Assembly (NCBI GenBank): GCA_020060485.1
Contig: JAGVAB010000116.1
Coordinates: 1 to 35,048, forward strand
Direction of reading: 5' to 3'
Length of the DNA stretch: 35,048 bases
Source of the DNA: Anaerolineales bacterium
GTDB lineage: Bacteria; Chloroflexota; Anaerolineae; Anaerolineales; Anaerolineaceae
Each line of letters starts with the position of its first letter. The first letter of the stretch is position 1. The position numbers were made by a program, and so were the translations under genes. The notes below the pieces were generated by a model. The model saw only the letters and a list, made by a program, of their open reading frames with translations. It did not search any database and was not told where the DNA came from. This document shows positions 1-9,083 of this stretch, one piece after another.

Positions 1-85
1 CTCTTGTTTCAATAAGCGCCAACTTCTCAAACAGCGTTTCCCCAATTATCAGGCTCATGTTTTTCAGTTCATATAAGCCCATCAT
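1..85 (-). CDS. 5' end of an unidentified gene, cut by the window edge
   Basis: A minus-strand reading frame opens with ATG at 85 (a second in-frame ATG at 82) and stays open for 28 codons to the window edge. A Shine-Dalgarno-like GGGAG at 97-93 sits 7 nt upstream of the ATG, which makes this a believable gene start rather than a chance frame. The visible peptide begins MMGLYELKNMSLIIG. No family can be recognised from so short a piece. It is divergent from the DUF389 gene, and the 282 bases between them (86-367) show no other convincing feature. Confidence 0.45.
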   Translation of the reverse strand, partial: MMGLYELKNMSLIIGETLFEKLALIETR

Positions 86-367
86 TTAGCCACTCCCGGA
101 AATTGTACGAACTCCTTTTTCACTGGAAGACGTCAAATTCTGCAGGACCACCCGGCCAGTAGCCTTGCAAGGGTGCACAAGCGTCCGAAGCAATCCCCCA
201 TCACAGGCCTGGATATCGCTCGCCTGCTTTTGCCGTGATATTCCGTGTTTGTTTTCTGTATTTTTTCAATGCTGGCCCAAGCCCACTGTGTAGTTCGTGG
301 TATGATTCAACCCATCCAGATGATGCAGAATCCGCCTCTCACCCCGCTTACTCTGTAAATAGATGAT

Positions 368-1765
368 ATGAAGATTACCTTCCTGCCCAAGCCTTTGGAT
401 TTCGAAAGAAAAGAAACTGTTCTCAACGAGTTAATGGAATCCGCCTCGCCCGGCTATGATTTCTTCCTGTTGATCGTCCTTTCCTGCACCATCGCCACTT
501 TTGGCTTGCTTTCCAATTCTGCCGCAGTCATCATCGGTGCCATGCTGGTCGCCCCCCTTATGTCCCCCATCCTTGGCCTCTCCCTGTCGTCTGTGGCCGG
601 CGAGCAGCTCATGTTCCGCCGTGCGATGCTTGCCTTGCTGGAAGGCGTACTGCTGGCTGTTACCCTCTCTACCCTGATCGCCAAACTGGCCTACCAGGCA
701 CCCTACGCAGTTTTGTCAACTTTGCCGGGCGAAGTGCTCAGCCGAACCCACCCATCCCCTTTCGACCTGATCATCGCCCTGGCTGGCGGCGCAGCGGCTG
801 CTTATGCACTCGCACAACCCCGCATTTCCGCCGCATTACCGGGTGTAGCAATTGCCACCGCCCTGATGCCGCCTCTCTGCACGATTGGTATTGGTATCGC
901 TCTGGCTGCCCAAACCGTGATCATCGGCGCTTCCTTGCTCTTTCTGACCAACATGGCCGCCATCACCTTTGCTGGCATCCTCGTCTTTGCCTGGCTTGGG
1001 TTCCGCCCCCTGCGTAACGGAAATCAGGTGATTGGCCTCCCCAGAAGTGTTCTCATTTCTGCACTCCTGGTCACGGCCATTGCCATCCCTCTGGTCATCC
1101 TCTCCATTCGTTCCTTCCAGGAATCCTCTCTTTCCAAAACCATCCAGAATGCAGTTGTTCAAATACTGGACGAAAACCCGATCGATGCTCATTTAGTTGA
1201 ACTGCAATTCGAGATTGACCAGCCAATCGACGCCCAATCCCCGCCGGAAAGCTCAAAGCGCACTCTCAGCATCATCGTTACTGTCCGCACTCGTCAACAG
1301 CTCTCGTATCAAAATGTAGTGGCACTCCAAACCGCACTGACCGAAAAATTGGAAAGGCCAGTGGCTTTGCAGGTGATCTCCATTCCCTACACCAAACTTG
1401 ATCCTCTCATTCCACCTACTGCCACCACCACCGCCACCCTTGGGCCAAGCGCAACATCAACCATCACCCGCACCCCCACGGCTCCGCCAACCCTCACAGC
1501 AACCAACACGTCCACGCCCACTGACACGGCCACTCCCACCCCTACCATTACCCCCATGCTGGCCCAGATCATCGGCACCGACGGCGGCGGCATCTACATG
1601 CGGGACGAACCAAACGGCAGGATCACGTATATCCTCCCCGAAGGCGCACTGGTGCAAATAACCGGCGAACGCGCCACCACCCACATCACCCTTTGGATCA
1701 AAGTACGCGACTTGCTGGGCCGCACTGGCTGGCTGCCTTCCCAATCCCTCCGCATCCAGCCCTGA
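368..1765 (+). CDS. DUF389 multi-pass membrane protein with C-terminal SH3-like domain
   Basis: The 465-residue protein has a DUF389-type core (about residues 25-245) with several hydrophobic helices rich in Gly/Ala and Pro, including the typical NSAAVIIGAMLVAPLMSPI segment near residue 50 and the ALMPPLCTIGIG segment near 165. A soluble domain follows (about 255-345), then a Thr/Pro-rich low-complexity linker (about 350-393), then an SH3-like domain (about 395-465) containing YMRDEPNG and GRTGWLP. The molecular role of DUF389 proteins is not established. The extracytoplasmic SH3 domain behind a flexible linker suggests contact with cell-wall or surface polymer. No Shine-Dalgarno sequence precedes the ATG; a weak -10-like TAAATA lies at 356-361. 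The malic enzyme gene follows after 18 nt. Confidence 0.88.
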   Translation: MKITFLPKPLDFERKETVLNELMESASPGYDFFLLIVLSCTIATFGLLSNSAAVIIGAMLVAPLMSPILGLSLSSVAGEQLMFRRAMLALLEGVLLAVTLSTLIAKLAYQAPYAVLSTLPGEVLSRTHPSPFDLIIALAGGAAAAYALAQPRISAALPGVAIATALMPPLCTIGIGIALAAQTVIIGASLLFLTNMAAITFAGILVFAWLGFRPLRNGNQVIGLPRSVLISALLVTAIAIPLVILSIRSFQESSLSKTIQNAVVQILDENPIDAHLVELQFEIDQPIDAQSPPESSKRTLSIIVTVRTRQQLSYQNVVALQTALTEKLERPVALQVISIPYTKLDPLIPPTATTTATLGPSATSTITRTPTAPPTLTATNTSTPTDTATPTPTITPMLAQIIGTDGGGIYMRDEPNGRITYILPEGALVQITGERATTHITLWIKVRDLLGRTGWLPSQSLRIQP

Positions 1766-1783
1766 AAAGAAAGAGGTATGCGC

Positions 1784-3061
1784 ATGTCTGCCATCACCAA
1801 AGAAGACGCACTTGACTACCACCGCTCCGGCAAACCAGGCAAATTGTCTGTGGTGCCCTCGAAACCGCTCGACAATCAGCGCCATCTCGGTCTGGCTTAT
1901 ACCCCGGGTGTGGCGTATCCCGTATTGGAAATCGAGCGGGATCCGCTAACCGCCTACGACTACACGAATAAAGGCAATCTGGTGGCCGTCATTTCCAACG
2001 GTACGGCCATCCTAGGCCTCGGCAATCGCGGCCCGCTGGCATCCAAACCCGTCATGGAAGGTAAAAGCGTACTCTTCAAGAAATTCGCCGACATTGATGC
2101 CTTTGATATCGAGGTCGACACTCTCGACCCGCACAGATTCGTGGATGTTGTAGCTGCCATCGCTCCCACCTTTGGCGGCATCAACTTGGAGGATATCCGC
2201 TCTCCGGAATGTTTCTGGATTGAACACACCCTGCAATCCATGCTCGACATTCCTGTTTTCCATGACGACCAGCACGGCACTGCCATCATCCTGGCTGCGG
2301 CTTTGCTCAACGCATTGGAAATTACCGGCCGCAAACCGCAAGAGATCAAGGTCGTTTTTTCTGGCTCCGGAGCCGCCGCCATTGCCTGCGCCAATCAGTT
2401 GCTGCGCATTGGCGTTTCCCGCCAGCAGATCTGGATGTGCGACGTGGCCGGCCTGGTCTTCAATGGCCGCCCTCAGGAAATGTTCCCCGAAAAAGCACTG
2501 TTTGCCCAGGGCGAAACCCCGGCCGCCCTGGCAGACGTTCTGCCCGGTGCTGATGTTTTCATCGGCCTGTCAGTGGCCAACATTGTCAGTCAGGACATGC
2601 TCAAAACGATGGCCCCCCGGCCAATCATCTTCCCCATGGCCAACCCCGACCCCGAAATTCCCTACGACCTGGCCCTGGCCTGCCGCCCGGATGCCATCAT
2701 CGGCACCGGCCGCTCGGATTACCCCAACCAGATCAACAACGTGCTTGGCTTCCCTTTCATCTTTCGCGGCGCACTGGACGTGCGCGCCTCTGCCATCACC
2801 GAAGAAATGAAGATCGCCGCATCTCAAGGTCTGGCAGCACTTGCCAAAGAGCCTGTCCCCCCCGAAGTGTTGGATGCCTATGGCCTCACCCGCCTCGAAT
2901 TTGGCCCACATTACATCCTCCCCAAACCGCTTGACCCGCGCGTCTGTCTGTGGGAAGCGCCCGCTGTGGCGCAAGCCGCCATCCAAAGCAAAGTCGCCCG
3001 CCTGCCCCTGAACCCTTCCGCCTACAGCCAGGAACTTGAGAATCGTTTTCTTTCTGCCTGA
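1784..3061 (+). CDS. malic enzyme (NAD(P)-dependent, short bacterial type)
   Basis: Oxidatively decarboxylates malate to pyruvate with reduction of NAD(P), linking the TCA cycle to pyruvate metabolism in the cytoplasm. The catalytic Tyr is in AYTPGVA (Y39) and the catalytic Lys in MEGKSVLFK (K94). Metal ligands are in NLEDI (E136, D137) and FHDDQHGTA (D161/D162), and a nucleotide-binding FSGSGAAAIA lies near 192. The length of 425 aa fits the short form without a phosphotransacetylase domain. Two in-frame ATGs exist, at 1778 and 1784. GAGG at 1773-1776 is 1 nt from the first and 7 nt from the second, so 1784 is chosen. The short gap from the DUF389 gene suggests co-transcription. Cofactor preference cannot be read with confidence. 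Confidence 0.95.
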   Translation: MSAITKEDALDYHRSGKPGKLSVVPSKPLDNQRHLGLAYTPGVAYPVLEIERDPLTAYDYTNKGNLVAVISNGTAILGLGNRGPLASKPVMEGKSVLFKKFADIDAFDIEVDTLDPHRFVDVVAAIAPTFGGINLEDIRSPECFWIEHTLQSMLDIPVFHDDQHGTAIILAAALLNALEITGRKPQEIKVVFSGSGAAAIACANQLLRIGVSRQQIWMCDVAGLVFNGRPQEMFPEKALFAQGETPAALADVLPGADVFIGLSVANIVSQDMLKTMAPRPIIFPMANPDPEIPYDLALACRPDAIIGTGRSDYPNQINNVLGFPFIFRGALDVRASAITEEMKIAASQGLAALAKEPVPPEVLDAYGLTRLEFGPHYILPKPLDPRVCLWEAPAVAQAAIQSKVARLPLNPSAYSQELENRFLSA

Positions 3062-3086
3062 AAAGATCTCTTTGCATTCAGAACCG

Positions 3087-3095
3087 TGCTAAAAT
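3087..3095 (+). promoter_or_regulatory. extended -10 promoter, probably leaderless transcript
   Basis: TGCTAAAAT is an extended -10 element (TGn plus TAAAAT, 5 of 6 matches to TATAAT). It ends 7 nt before the ATG at 3103, so transcription would begin at or one base before the start codon. The gene has no Shine-Dalgarno sequence, which agrees with a leaderless mRNA. No good -35 is visible. Confidence 0.5.
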
Positions 3096-3102
3096 ATAAA
3101 TT

Positions 3103-3564
3103 ATGGAAACTGAAAAAATGCTGGCCAAGGAAATTGTTAAAAACAAACCCCCGCTTTCAAAAGAGCGGCGCAAGCAACTTGTATGGATGATCTGGGTGCC
3201 TCTCTTTTTTGGTGCGCTCCTCATCCTGGCCGCTGCCGTGCTGGTGGCGCTGCCCACTGCTTCCACCAATGTGGATACTGCATCTCTGGGTAGTTTATCT
3301 TTCATCTGGATAGCGGCGCCCTGGGTGCTTGTGTTGCTGGCGGTTATGGCCATCGCCGGGGCAAAGGTCTACCTGATTGCAAAACTGCTCCAAATTCTTC
3401 CAGGCTATTTCCAATCGGCACAATTCTATGCCAGATTGATCGCCCAAAAAACCCAAGAGTTTGCGGATCAATTGGTCAAGCCTGTGATTGCCATCAAAGC
3501 CCGCCAATCCAGTGTAGAGCTGGCCGCCCACAAACTCGGCATAAAATCCGGACATCAGAAGTAA
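3103..3564 (+). CDS. small membrane protein, unknown function
   Basis: This 153-residue protein has a basic N-terminal segment (about 1-26), two hydrophobic helices (about 27-50 and 66-96) separated by a short Ser/Thr-rich loop, and a soluble C-terminal tail (about 97-153) that is helical in character with many Lys, Gln and Ala. No enzyme motif or known family is recognised. It lies 14 nt before another small membrane protein gene and may share its transcript. The arrangement resembles small accessory membrane proteins, but no function is assigned. Confidence 0.75.
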   Translation: METEKMLAKEIVKNKPPLSKERRKQLVWMIWVPLFFGALLILAAAVLVALPTASTNVDTASLGSLSFIWIAAPWVLVLLAVMAIAGAKVYLIAKLLQILPGYFQSAQFYARLIAQKTQEFADQLVKPVIAIKARQSSVELAAHKLGIKSGHQK

Positions 3565-3578
3565 TCAGAAAGGATCAC

Positions 3579-3785
3579 ATGGAAAATAAAATGGAATGGA
3601 AGACCAAAACCATGCTGCTCGGCGCTGGCCTGGGTCTGGCGGCAGGTCTGATCGCCGCTTTCATCGTTATCCAAAACGCGGACTCAAAAGAGAATCAACC
3701 CCAACTGACTGCCGGAGATGGTGTCAAGGTCGGGCTGGGTGTGCTGGGTGTTCTGCGCCTGATCGCAGATATTGGCAGCAAGTAA
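3579..3785 (+). CDS. single-pass small membrane protein, unknown function
   Basis: The 68-residue protein has one Gly/Ala-rich hydrophobic helix (about residues 11-33), an acidic polar stretch, and a second moderately hydrophobic Gly/Val/Leu segment (about 48-62). AAGGA at 3570-3574 gives a good ribosome binding site for the ATG at 3579; an in-frame ATG at 3591 is a less likely start. It follows the 153-residue membrane protein closely, so the two are probably co-transcribed. No family is recognised. Confidence 0.7.
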   Translation: MENKMEWKTKTMLLGAGLGLAAGLIAAFIVIQNADSKENQPQLTAGDGVKVGLGVLGVLRLIADIGSK

Positions 3786-3815
3786 ACAAAAACCCAATCC
3801 CGCTGGTTTACCAAG

Positions 3816-3852
3816 AAGGTTTCGGCGCGTGATCCACCTTGGCCGAAACCTT
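3816..3852 (+). terminator. 11-bp inverted repeat, possible terminator
   Basis: AAGGTTTCGGC (3816-3826) and GCCGAAACCTT (3842-3852) form a perfect 11-bp stem with a 15-nt loop, followed by TCTCAT. The T-run is weak, so termination is possible but not certain. It lies between the small membrane protein pair and the kinase gene. Confidence 0.45.
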
Positions 3853-3882
3853 TCTCATATCCCATAAGAATTATCCTTCACC

Positions 3883-4902
3883 ATGCCCACAAATACCCTG
3901 CTGCAAGCGCTCATTGCTGGTCAACTTAATCAAAATTTCATCATTTCACCTACTGGTGAAGCCTACTCTGACATTCCCGGCGGTAGCCTCATCTTCTCCG
4001 CCGTGGGCTTTGCCCTTTGGGAAACTGGCAGCACGGGTCTGATCGCCCGCGTAGGCGAAAATTTTCCTCGCCGGTGGATCGATGATCTGGATCGTCTGCA
4101 ATTCGATACGCGGGGAATCAACATCCTGCCCCAGGCACTCGACTTGCGTCATTTCCTGGCCTACGATGACCAGGGTGCTCCTCAAGATGACAACCCGGTG
4201 GCGAAATATTCCCGGCTTGGCCTCCTCTTTCCAAAGGCTCTCCTCGGTTACACGCCTCCCGTTCAGGAAATGGATAGCCGAACCCGCCCTGGCGCCAACA
4301 CCCTGCAAATCAAGGACATTCCCCAGGATTATTTTGATGCTTCAGCCGCACACATCTGCCCGCTGGACTTTCACAGTCATAAAAGACTGCTGTCCCTGTT
4401 TAATCAAAACAGAGTCACGACCCTCACCCTGGATCCCGCTGAGAGCTACATGCACCCGGTCTTTTGGGAAGAACTTCCCGGCCTGTTGAATGGTCTCACT
4501 GCTTTTCATACCTCCGAAGAAAAATTGCAATCCCTCTTTCATTACCGTTCTGCCGACCTTTGGGAGATGGCATCAGAGATCGCCCAGTTTGGCTGTGAGG
4601 TCGTTGTCATTAAACGCAAAGCCCGCGGCCAGATGGTCTACACTCATGCCAATCATGAATGCTGGACCATTCCTGCCTATCCCTCGCGGGTAGCCGACCC
4701 TACCGGCGCCGGAGACGCTTTTGGCGGCGGGTTCCTGGCCGGCTTCCGCAAAACTTACGACCCTGTGGAAGCCGCCCTCTACGGCAACATATCTGCGTCA
4801 ATTGTCATCGAAGGCAGCGACCCATTCTATGCTTTGGACGCCATGCCTGGCCTGGCACAAGCTCGGCTGGATTCCTTGCGCACCATGCTGCGCAAAGCAT
4901 AA
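3883..4902 (+). CDS. PfkB-family carbohydrate/nucleoside kinase
   Basis: A ribokinase-fold ATP-dependent kinase of 339 residues that phosphorylates a sugar or nucleoside-like substrate. The diagnostic C-terminal motif is ADPTGAGDAFGGGFLAG, with GAGD at 275-278 and D278 as the expected catalytic base. The N-terminal glycine segment (IPGGSLIFSA, about 31-40) is a diverged form of the usual PfkB substrate-binding start. The substrate cannot be deduced. No Shine-Dalgarno sequence is seen before the ATG; a weak -10-like TATCCT (3872-3877) lies 5 nt upstream, so this may be another leaderless gene. It converges on the adenylate cyclase gene. Confidence 0.88.
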   Translation: MPTNTLLQALIAGQLNQNFIISPTGEAYSDIPGGSLIFSAVGFALWETGSTGLIARVGENFPRRWIDDLDRLQFDTRGINILPQALDLRHFLAYDDQGAPQDDNPVAKYSRLGLLFPKALLGYTPPVQEMDSRTRPGANTLQIKDIPQDYFDASAAHICPLDFHSHKRLLSLFNQNRVTTLTLDPAESYMHPVFWEELPGLLNGLTAFHTSEEKLQSLFHYRSADLWEMASEIAQFGCEVVVIKRKARGQMVYTHANHECWTIPAYPSRVADPTGAGDAFGGGFLAGFRKTYDPVEAALYGNISASIVIEGSDPFYALDAMPGLAQARLDSLRTMLRKA

Positions 4903-4935
4903 AAAACAAAAACCCCGCAGTACTTTGCGAGGTTT
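4901..4935 (-). terminator. rho-independent terminator of the adenylate cyclase gene
   Basis: Read on the minus strand, AAACCTCGCA and TGCGGGGTTT pair over 10 bp (one G-U pair) around a 6-nt loop and are followed by TTGTTTTTT. On the plus strand the same stem has one mismatch and a later T-run, so it may also stop transcription of the convergent kinase gene. Confidence 0.8.
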
Positions 4936-4954
4936 GAGCTTGTTTTTACATTCA

Positions 4955-6685
4955 TTAAGCGTGGCGCAAATCCATCAATTCCACCACCCGCAATGGCTCA
5001 CGTTTCCCTTTTGCCACAACTGGCGCCACTTCCTGCACGACCACATGCGAGGCAATACGCTGGTAAGCCTCATCACTGATCAGGATCTGCCCTGGTCCAG
5101 AGTTTTCCTGGATGCGCTTGGTTGTATTCACGCAATCGCCAATCGCCGTATACTCCAGCCGCTTTTCAGTGCCGACCAGACCCAACACTGCCTCACCAAC
5201 GTGGATCCCAACCCCGAAAGAGAGCTGATATTCAGGTTTGATCTCCCCCTGCAATTTTTGCAGGGCCTTGCGAATACCCAAGGCGGCTCGCGCTGCCCGC
5301 AAGACATGGTCTGCCTGTGGCACGGGCGCATTAAACCATGCCATCACTGCATCCCCCATAAATTTGTCAATTGTTCCCTCTTCACCCAACACTGCATCGG
5401 CCGCCGCAGCCAGATAATGGTTTAACACCGTCACCAATTTTTCTGGAGACAGGCCTTCGCTGAAGCTGGTGAAACCACGGATATCTGCAAACAGGATGGT
5501 GATCTCAGCCCGCCGGCCGCCAAGTTGCAGGCTGTCGGGATCAAGCTGATCAATCACAGCTGGCGAAACCATGCGCTCAAACAATCTGCGCTGTGCCTCA
5601 AGCCGTTTCTTTTCCGTCAGGTCTTCCATCACGATCGCCACGCCCTGCGTTGTCTGGTCAACGTCCTTCAAGGGAGAAAGATTAAAATGCAAATCCACCG
5701 GGCCGCGCACGGGAAAGATCGGGCGGCCTTCCAGGTTCAACAACGGCAGGTCTGTCCGCAGTACCTCTTGAAAATACGGGGAGAGTACCGGGTGCAACGT
5801 CGATAACATCTCTTTCATATCATGGCCCACCAGATCAATCGATTCCATCCCCAGAATGGACGCGGCTGCCTGATTACACATCATGATCCGTTGCTGAATG
5901 TCGGCCGTCAAAACACCGCTGGCAATGGAAGCAAACACATTATCCATCAGGTTCTTTAACTCGGTTACTTCTGCCAGTGTTTTTAAAACAGAATCAAACA
6001 AACGCGCATTTTCAATGGCAACTGCCGCCTGATCTGCAAACGCCGAAAGTAAACCCAGGTCTTGCTGTGAGAAGATACCGCTGCGAATTCGGTTATCCGC
6101 GTAGATCACCCCGATTAATTCGCCTTTTGCCATGAGCGGCACACACAGAATGGAACGCAGATTGTAGGCCACCACACTTTCCTGCCCAGTGAAGCGCGGA
6201 TCCTCCTGCGCATTTGTGGTCAAAACAGGTTTTCCCTCTGTTGCCACCCGCATGGTTACCGTACGACTGATATTAAACTCGGAAGGATCCAGTGACTCCT
6301 TTTCCATATTTCGGGCAATCTGCATGTGCAGAGTGCCTTCTTCATTTTTCAGCATCAGGAAACCACGCTCGGCATCTGTCAATCGGATAATGGTATCCAT
6401 CACAATTTGAAGAACTTCATCCAGTTCCAGGGAAGAATTTACAAATTGACCAATGTTTGCCAGCGCGCTCAAACTGGAGCGCTCTTCTTCCAGTGCTTCA
6501 ACCTGCTTGCGAATCTTGGGCATATTCAAGGAAACACGATTGATCCCCTCATACACGTAAGAAGGAACTGCGGCTGGACGGTTTTGCAGAAAGAACGACT
6601 GGGACTTTTCCAGCTCAACAGACATCTGTTTTAAGAGCCCGTCCAGTAGTTCATAAATTGAAGGCGAAGAAATATTCAAGGACAT
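4955..6685 (-). CDS. class III adenylate cyclase with GAF and PAS sensor domains
   Basis: Predicted soluble enzyme making cyclic AMP from ATP. Order: helical N-terminus (1-75), GAF domain (about 80-230, ending ADQAAVAIENARLF), PAS domain (about 245-360), then the cyclase catalytic domain (about 390-570). Key residues are present: metal-binding D401 (LFADIRGFTSFSE) and D445, adenine-selecting K441 (IDKFMGDAVMAW) and D517 (YTAIGDCVN), and transition-state residues N520 and R524. The Lys/Asp pair points to ATP rather than GTP. With no membrane segment, it probably senses a cytoplasmic ligand or redox state through GAF/PAS. AAGGTGAG (6704-6697) lies 11 nt before the ATG. The gene sits 49 nt after the transglutaminase gene but has its own candidate promoter. 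Confidence 0.95.
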   Translation of the reverse strand: MSLNISSPSIYELLDGLLKQMSVELEKSQSFFLQNRPAAVPSYVYEGINRVSLNMPKIRKQVEALEEERSSLSALANIGQFVNSSLELDEVLQIVMDTIIRLTDAERGFLMLKNEEGTLHMQIARNMEKESLDPSEFNISRTVTMRVATEGKPVLTTNAQEDPRFTGQESVVAYNLRSILCVPLMAKGELIGVIYADNRIRSGIFSQQDLGLLSAFADQAAVAIENARLFDSVLKTLAEVTELKNLMDNVFASIASGVLTADIQQRIMMCNQAAASILGMESIDLVGHDMKEMLSTLHPVLSPYFQEVLRTDLPLLNLEGRPIFPVRGPVDLHFNLSPLKDVDQTTQGVAIVMEDLTEKKRLEAQRRLFERMVSPAVIDQLDPDSLQLGGRRAEITILFADIRGFTSFSEGLSPEKLVTVLNHYLAAAADAVLGEEGTIDKFMGDAVMAWFNAPVPQADHVLRAARAALGIRKALQKLQGEIKPEYQLSFGVGIHVGEAVLGLVGTEKRLEYTAIGDCVNTTKRIQENSGPGQILISDEAYQRIASHVVVQEVAPVVAKGKREPLRVVELMDLRHA

Positions 6686-6733
6686 CAGCGTCTCGTCTCA
6701 CCTTGTTGATCATTCATAATAAAACATTTTACC

Positions 6734-6762
6734 ATTATACTCCCCTCCACCGCTTTGCCCAA
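6734..6762 (-). promoter_or_regulatory. promoter for the adenylate cyclase gene
   Basis: TTGGGC (6762-6757), a 17-nt spacer and a perfect TATAAT (6739-6734) lie at the 3' end of the upstream gene. The predicted start point near 6727 gives a leader of about 40 nt. The -10 overlaps the TAA stop of the transglutaminase gene. Confidence 0.6.
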
Positions 6763-9077
6763 GTCGCCACCACGGTCCGCCACAGATTTAGATACACAAT
6801 ACGCGTTCTGCCTGGGTCCACCGGATGGGGACTAAAGATCGCTTTCTGTATAATTTCCAGAAACTCGGCCGCCACTGTTTTTCCATCCTCATCAAGAAAT
6901 TCTCCCAGGACGGCGATTTGCTCAGCAGCCGTATCTCCAATCTCGATCTTGTGCCCAAACAGGAAAAGCATCCACGCAATGCGGCCAACCATACGCTCCA
7001 ATGGCGTAAGCCTGCCCCGCTCAGCCATCCGTGTCAGCCAATCGGGCGGTCTGCCGCCCATCCGTTGCATGCGGTTTTCCACTGCCCTCGGCAGTGACCA
7101 GAGCAAACCTCGCCCTGTTAAGAGGCTCCTCCACCAGATTAACCCTGCTCCCATCCCCACCAGCAGCGCCAATCCAGCCGCACCCCATCTCCAGTTAATT
7201 TTTGCCAGGCCTGTTTTATCTTCGCTCGCAGCTTCATCTTCCCAATTCCAGTCCAGGTCGTCCTCCAGACCTTCAAACGGGTCCCGGCCTGCCGTTTCGG
7301 TCAGCTCAGTATCCCGCAGTTGTCCTGTGTTTCCATCTGGCAGTTGGTCTGCCAACCCCAGGCGCAGAGAATGCGCTGGCTGATTGGCAGTTGGCTCAAA
7401 CTGCACCCAGCCAATTTCAGGGAAATACACTTCCGGCCAGGCGTGATAATCTTTCATGAATACCCGGTAAAAATTTTGTTTCTCTACATCCGGTTCTCCC
7501 TGCACAAAACCCACGGCTATCCGAGCTGGTATCCCCAGCGAACGCAGCATCAGCACTTCGCTGGTGGCATAATAGTTGCAAAATCCGGCTTTGTGGCTGA
7601 ACAGAAACCACTCGATCACATCCTGGTCTGTGGGCGGTTGCGGAATTTGTTCCTCATAGCGGATTTCATTGCGCAAAAAAACTGTGATGATACGAGCTTT
7701 GTCATAAGGCGTTTCTGCCTCGCGGGTCAAATTCTCTGCCAAAGTGCGGATCGTTTCAGGAAACTCCTCCGGAAGCTGCAAATATCGCTCCCGAACCCAG
7801 TTTGGATATCCATCCCCCGCCTGGCGCAGTCTGGCAACGGTTAGATCATTCAGCCGTGTTTCAACCCTGACCACCTCCCCGGCAAGCAACGCTCTTGCCG
7901 ACTTGACGGCAATCAAATCCACCTGTCCCTCCATTGCGCTGTCGCCCACCCAAATCGCCTGCCGGCTGACCGATTGCGGCTGCTCAGGTGGATACAGGGT
8001 TTGCAGCGAAGCCGCCCGGATGGTGTATGTCAATTCGATCTCCACCCTGTCTGCCAGCGGCAGTTCACGCACCGGCCATTCCGCTGGCGCAATCTCATGC
8101 TCCTTTGTTATCGTGTTCTTCCAGCCATCCCCGGTATACAGGTTGTAGCTTTGGCCGCGCCAATAAAAAGGAATCCCTGTTGGATGATCGCGTGAAGCCT
8201 GCACCTGGAAAAGTTCCACCCGTTCCAGCGGTGTACCGCTGCCCAATTTCAGCTCGTTGCTATAAGAAAAATCTGCCGTACTGTATTGCGGCACATTCAA
8301 ACCAGCAGTCAGGTTTTGCAGCCTCTGGCGCAATTGCGAAAACTGCCACCAGGGGGCCGAATCCGGCCGTAAGAGTCCCACAACAGTCGGGATGTTCCAG
8401 GCAACCAGCACCAGCACCAGACCAATGATCGCCATGCTGCGCCCCAGGTCAATTCCAGCATCAGAATCCACCGCAATGCCCTGCCTGCCCCAGCGCACCC
8501 GCTCACCCACAAAATACAGACGCCCCAGGCTCAGCAGAGCAAACAGCATCCAGGCCCCGCTATACCGCCCGCGATGCACAACTTCAGGGCTGGAGATATC
8601 AATGCTCACCATCGCAATCCCGGCCACCAGCAGCGCCAGCCAGGGTTTGCCAGAACTGCTGAGTTGAAATCCGCCCACCAGGCTCATCAACCAGAACAAG
8701 ATGGCCATGCTGAAAACGAACAGAAGATAATCCTGGATTGGTTGGTTGGTTACAAACAGTTGAAATGATTCCTGCAGCCGCCCCGAGAGGCTGATCAATC
8801 TTTCTCCCCACTCAATTTCCGCATCCAAGCCCGCCCCAAGTACCCACGGGATTAAAAGAATACTATAACTCCCGCCGATCAGAAACACCGCCCAGCGAGG
8901 AAATGAGCTCAGCCCCAATAAATAGCCTACAAGGAAACCCAGCACCACAAAGCTGCGGACTGGCCGTAGATCCTCAGACCAACCCGTTGCACTCAGGCGC
9001 AGCGCTGTCACCCAGAATACGACAAACAGGAAGAATGCAGCGGCAAGATCCAGCCACTTGTTTTCTCTCTTAAGCAT
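6735..9077 (-). CDS. TgpA-like transmembrane transglutaminase-fold protein
   Basis: Integral membrane protein of 780 residues. An N-terminal block of about six to seven helices (to about residue 235) is followed by a large extracytoplasmic region with a transglutaminase/protease-like core (about 440-570), then one more helix (about 645-665) and a cytoplasmic DUF4129-like tail. The catalytic Cys is in AGFCNYYA (C500), His in DYHAWPEVYF (H545), and the third position lies in GWVQFEPT (E561 rather than the commoner Asp). TgpA relatives are essential envelope proteins in some bacteria; substrates are unclear. A TTG frame extends to 9113, but the ATG at 9077 is chosen because the TTG forms part of the apparent -35 box and the promoter predicts transcription starting at this ATG. 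Confidence 0.9.
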   Translation of the reverse strand: MLKRENKWLDLAAAFFLFVVFWVTALRLSATGWSEDLRPVRSFVVLGFLVGYLLGLSSFPRWAVFLIGGSYSILLIPWVLGAGLDAEIEWGERLISLSGRLQESFQLFVTNQPIQDYLLFVFSMAILFWLMSLVGGFQLSSSGKPWLALLVAGIAMVSIDISSPEVVHRGRYSGAWMLFALLSLGRLYFVGERVRWGRQGIAVDSDAGIDLGRSMAIIGLVLVLVAWNIPTVVGLLRPDSAPWWQFSQLRQRLQNLTAGLNVPQYSTADFSYSNELKLGSGTPLERVELFQVQASRDHPTGIPFYWRGQSYNLYTGDGWKNTITKEHEIAPAEWPVRELPLADRVEIELTYTIRAASLQTLYPPEQPQSVSRQAIWVGDSAMEGQVDLIAVKSARALLAGEVVRVETRLNDLTVARLRQAGDGYPNWVRERYLQLPEEFPETIRTLAENLTREAETPYDKARIITVFLRNEIRYEEQIPQPPTDQDVIEWFLFSHKAGFCNYYATSEVLMLRSLGIPARIAVGFVQGEPDVEKQNFYRVFMKDYHAWPEVYFPEIGWVQFEPTANQPAHSLRLGLADQLPDGNTGQLRDTELTETAGRDPFEGLEDDLDWNWEDEAASEDKTGLAKINWRWGAAGLALLVGMGAGLIWWRSLLTGRGLLWSLPRAVENRMQRMGGRPPDWLTRMAERGRLTPLERMVGRIAWMLFLFGHKIEIGDTAAEQIAVLGEFLDEDGKTVAAEFLEIIQKAIFSPHPVDPGRTRIVYLNLWRTVVATWAKRWRGV

Positions 9078-9083
9078 GGATTG

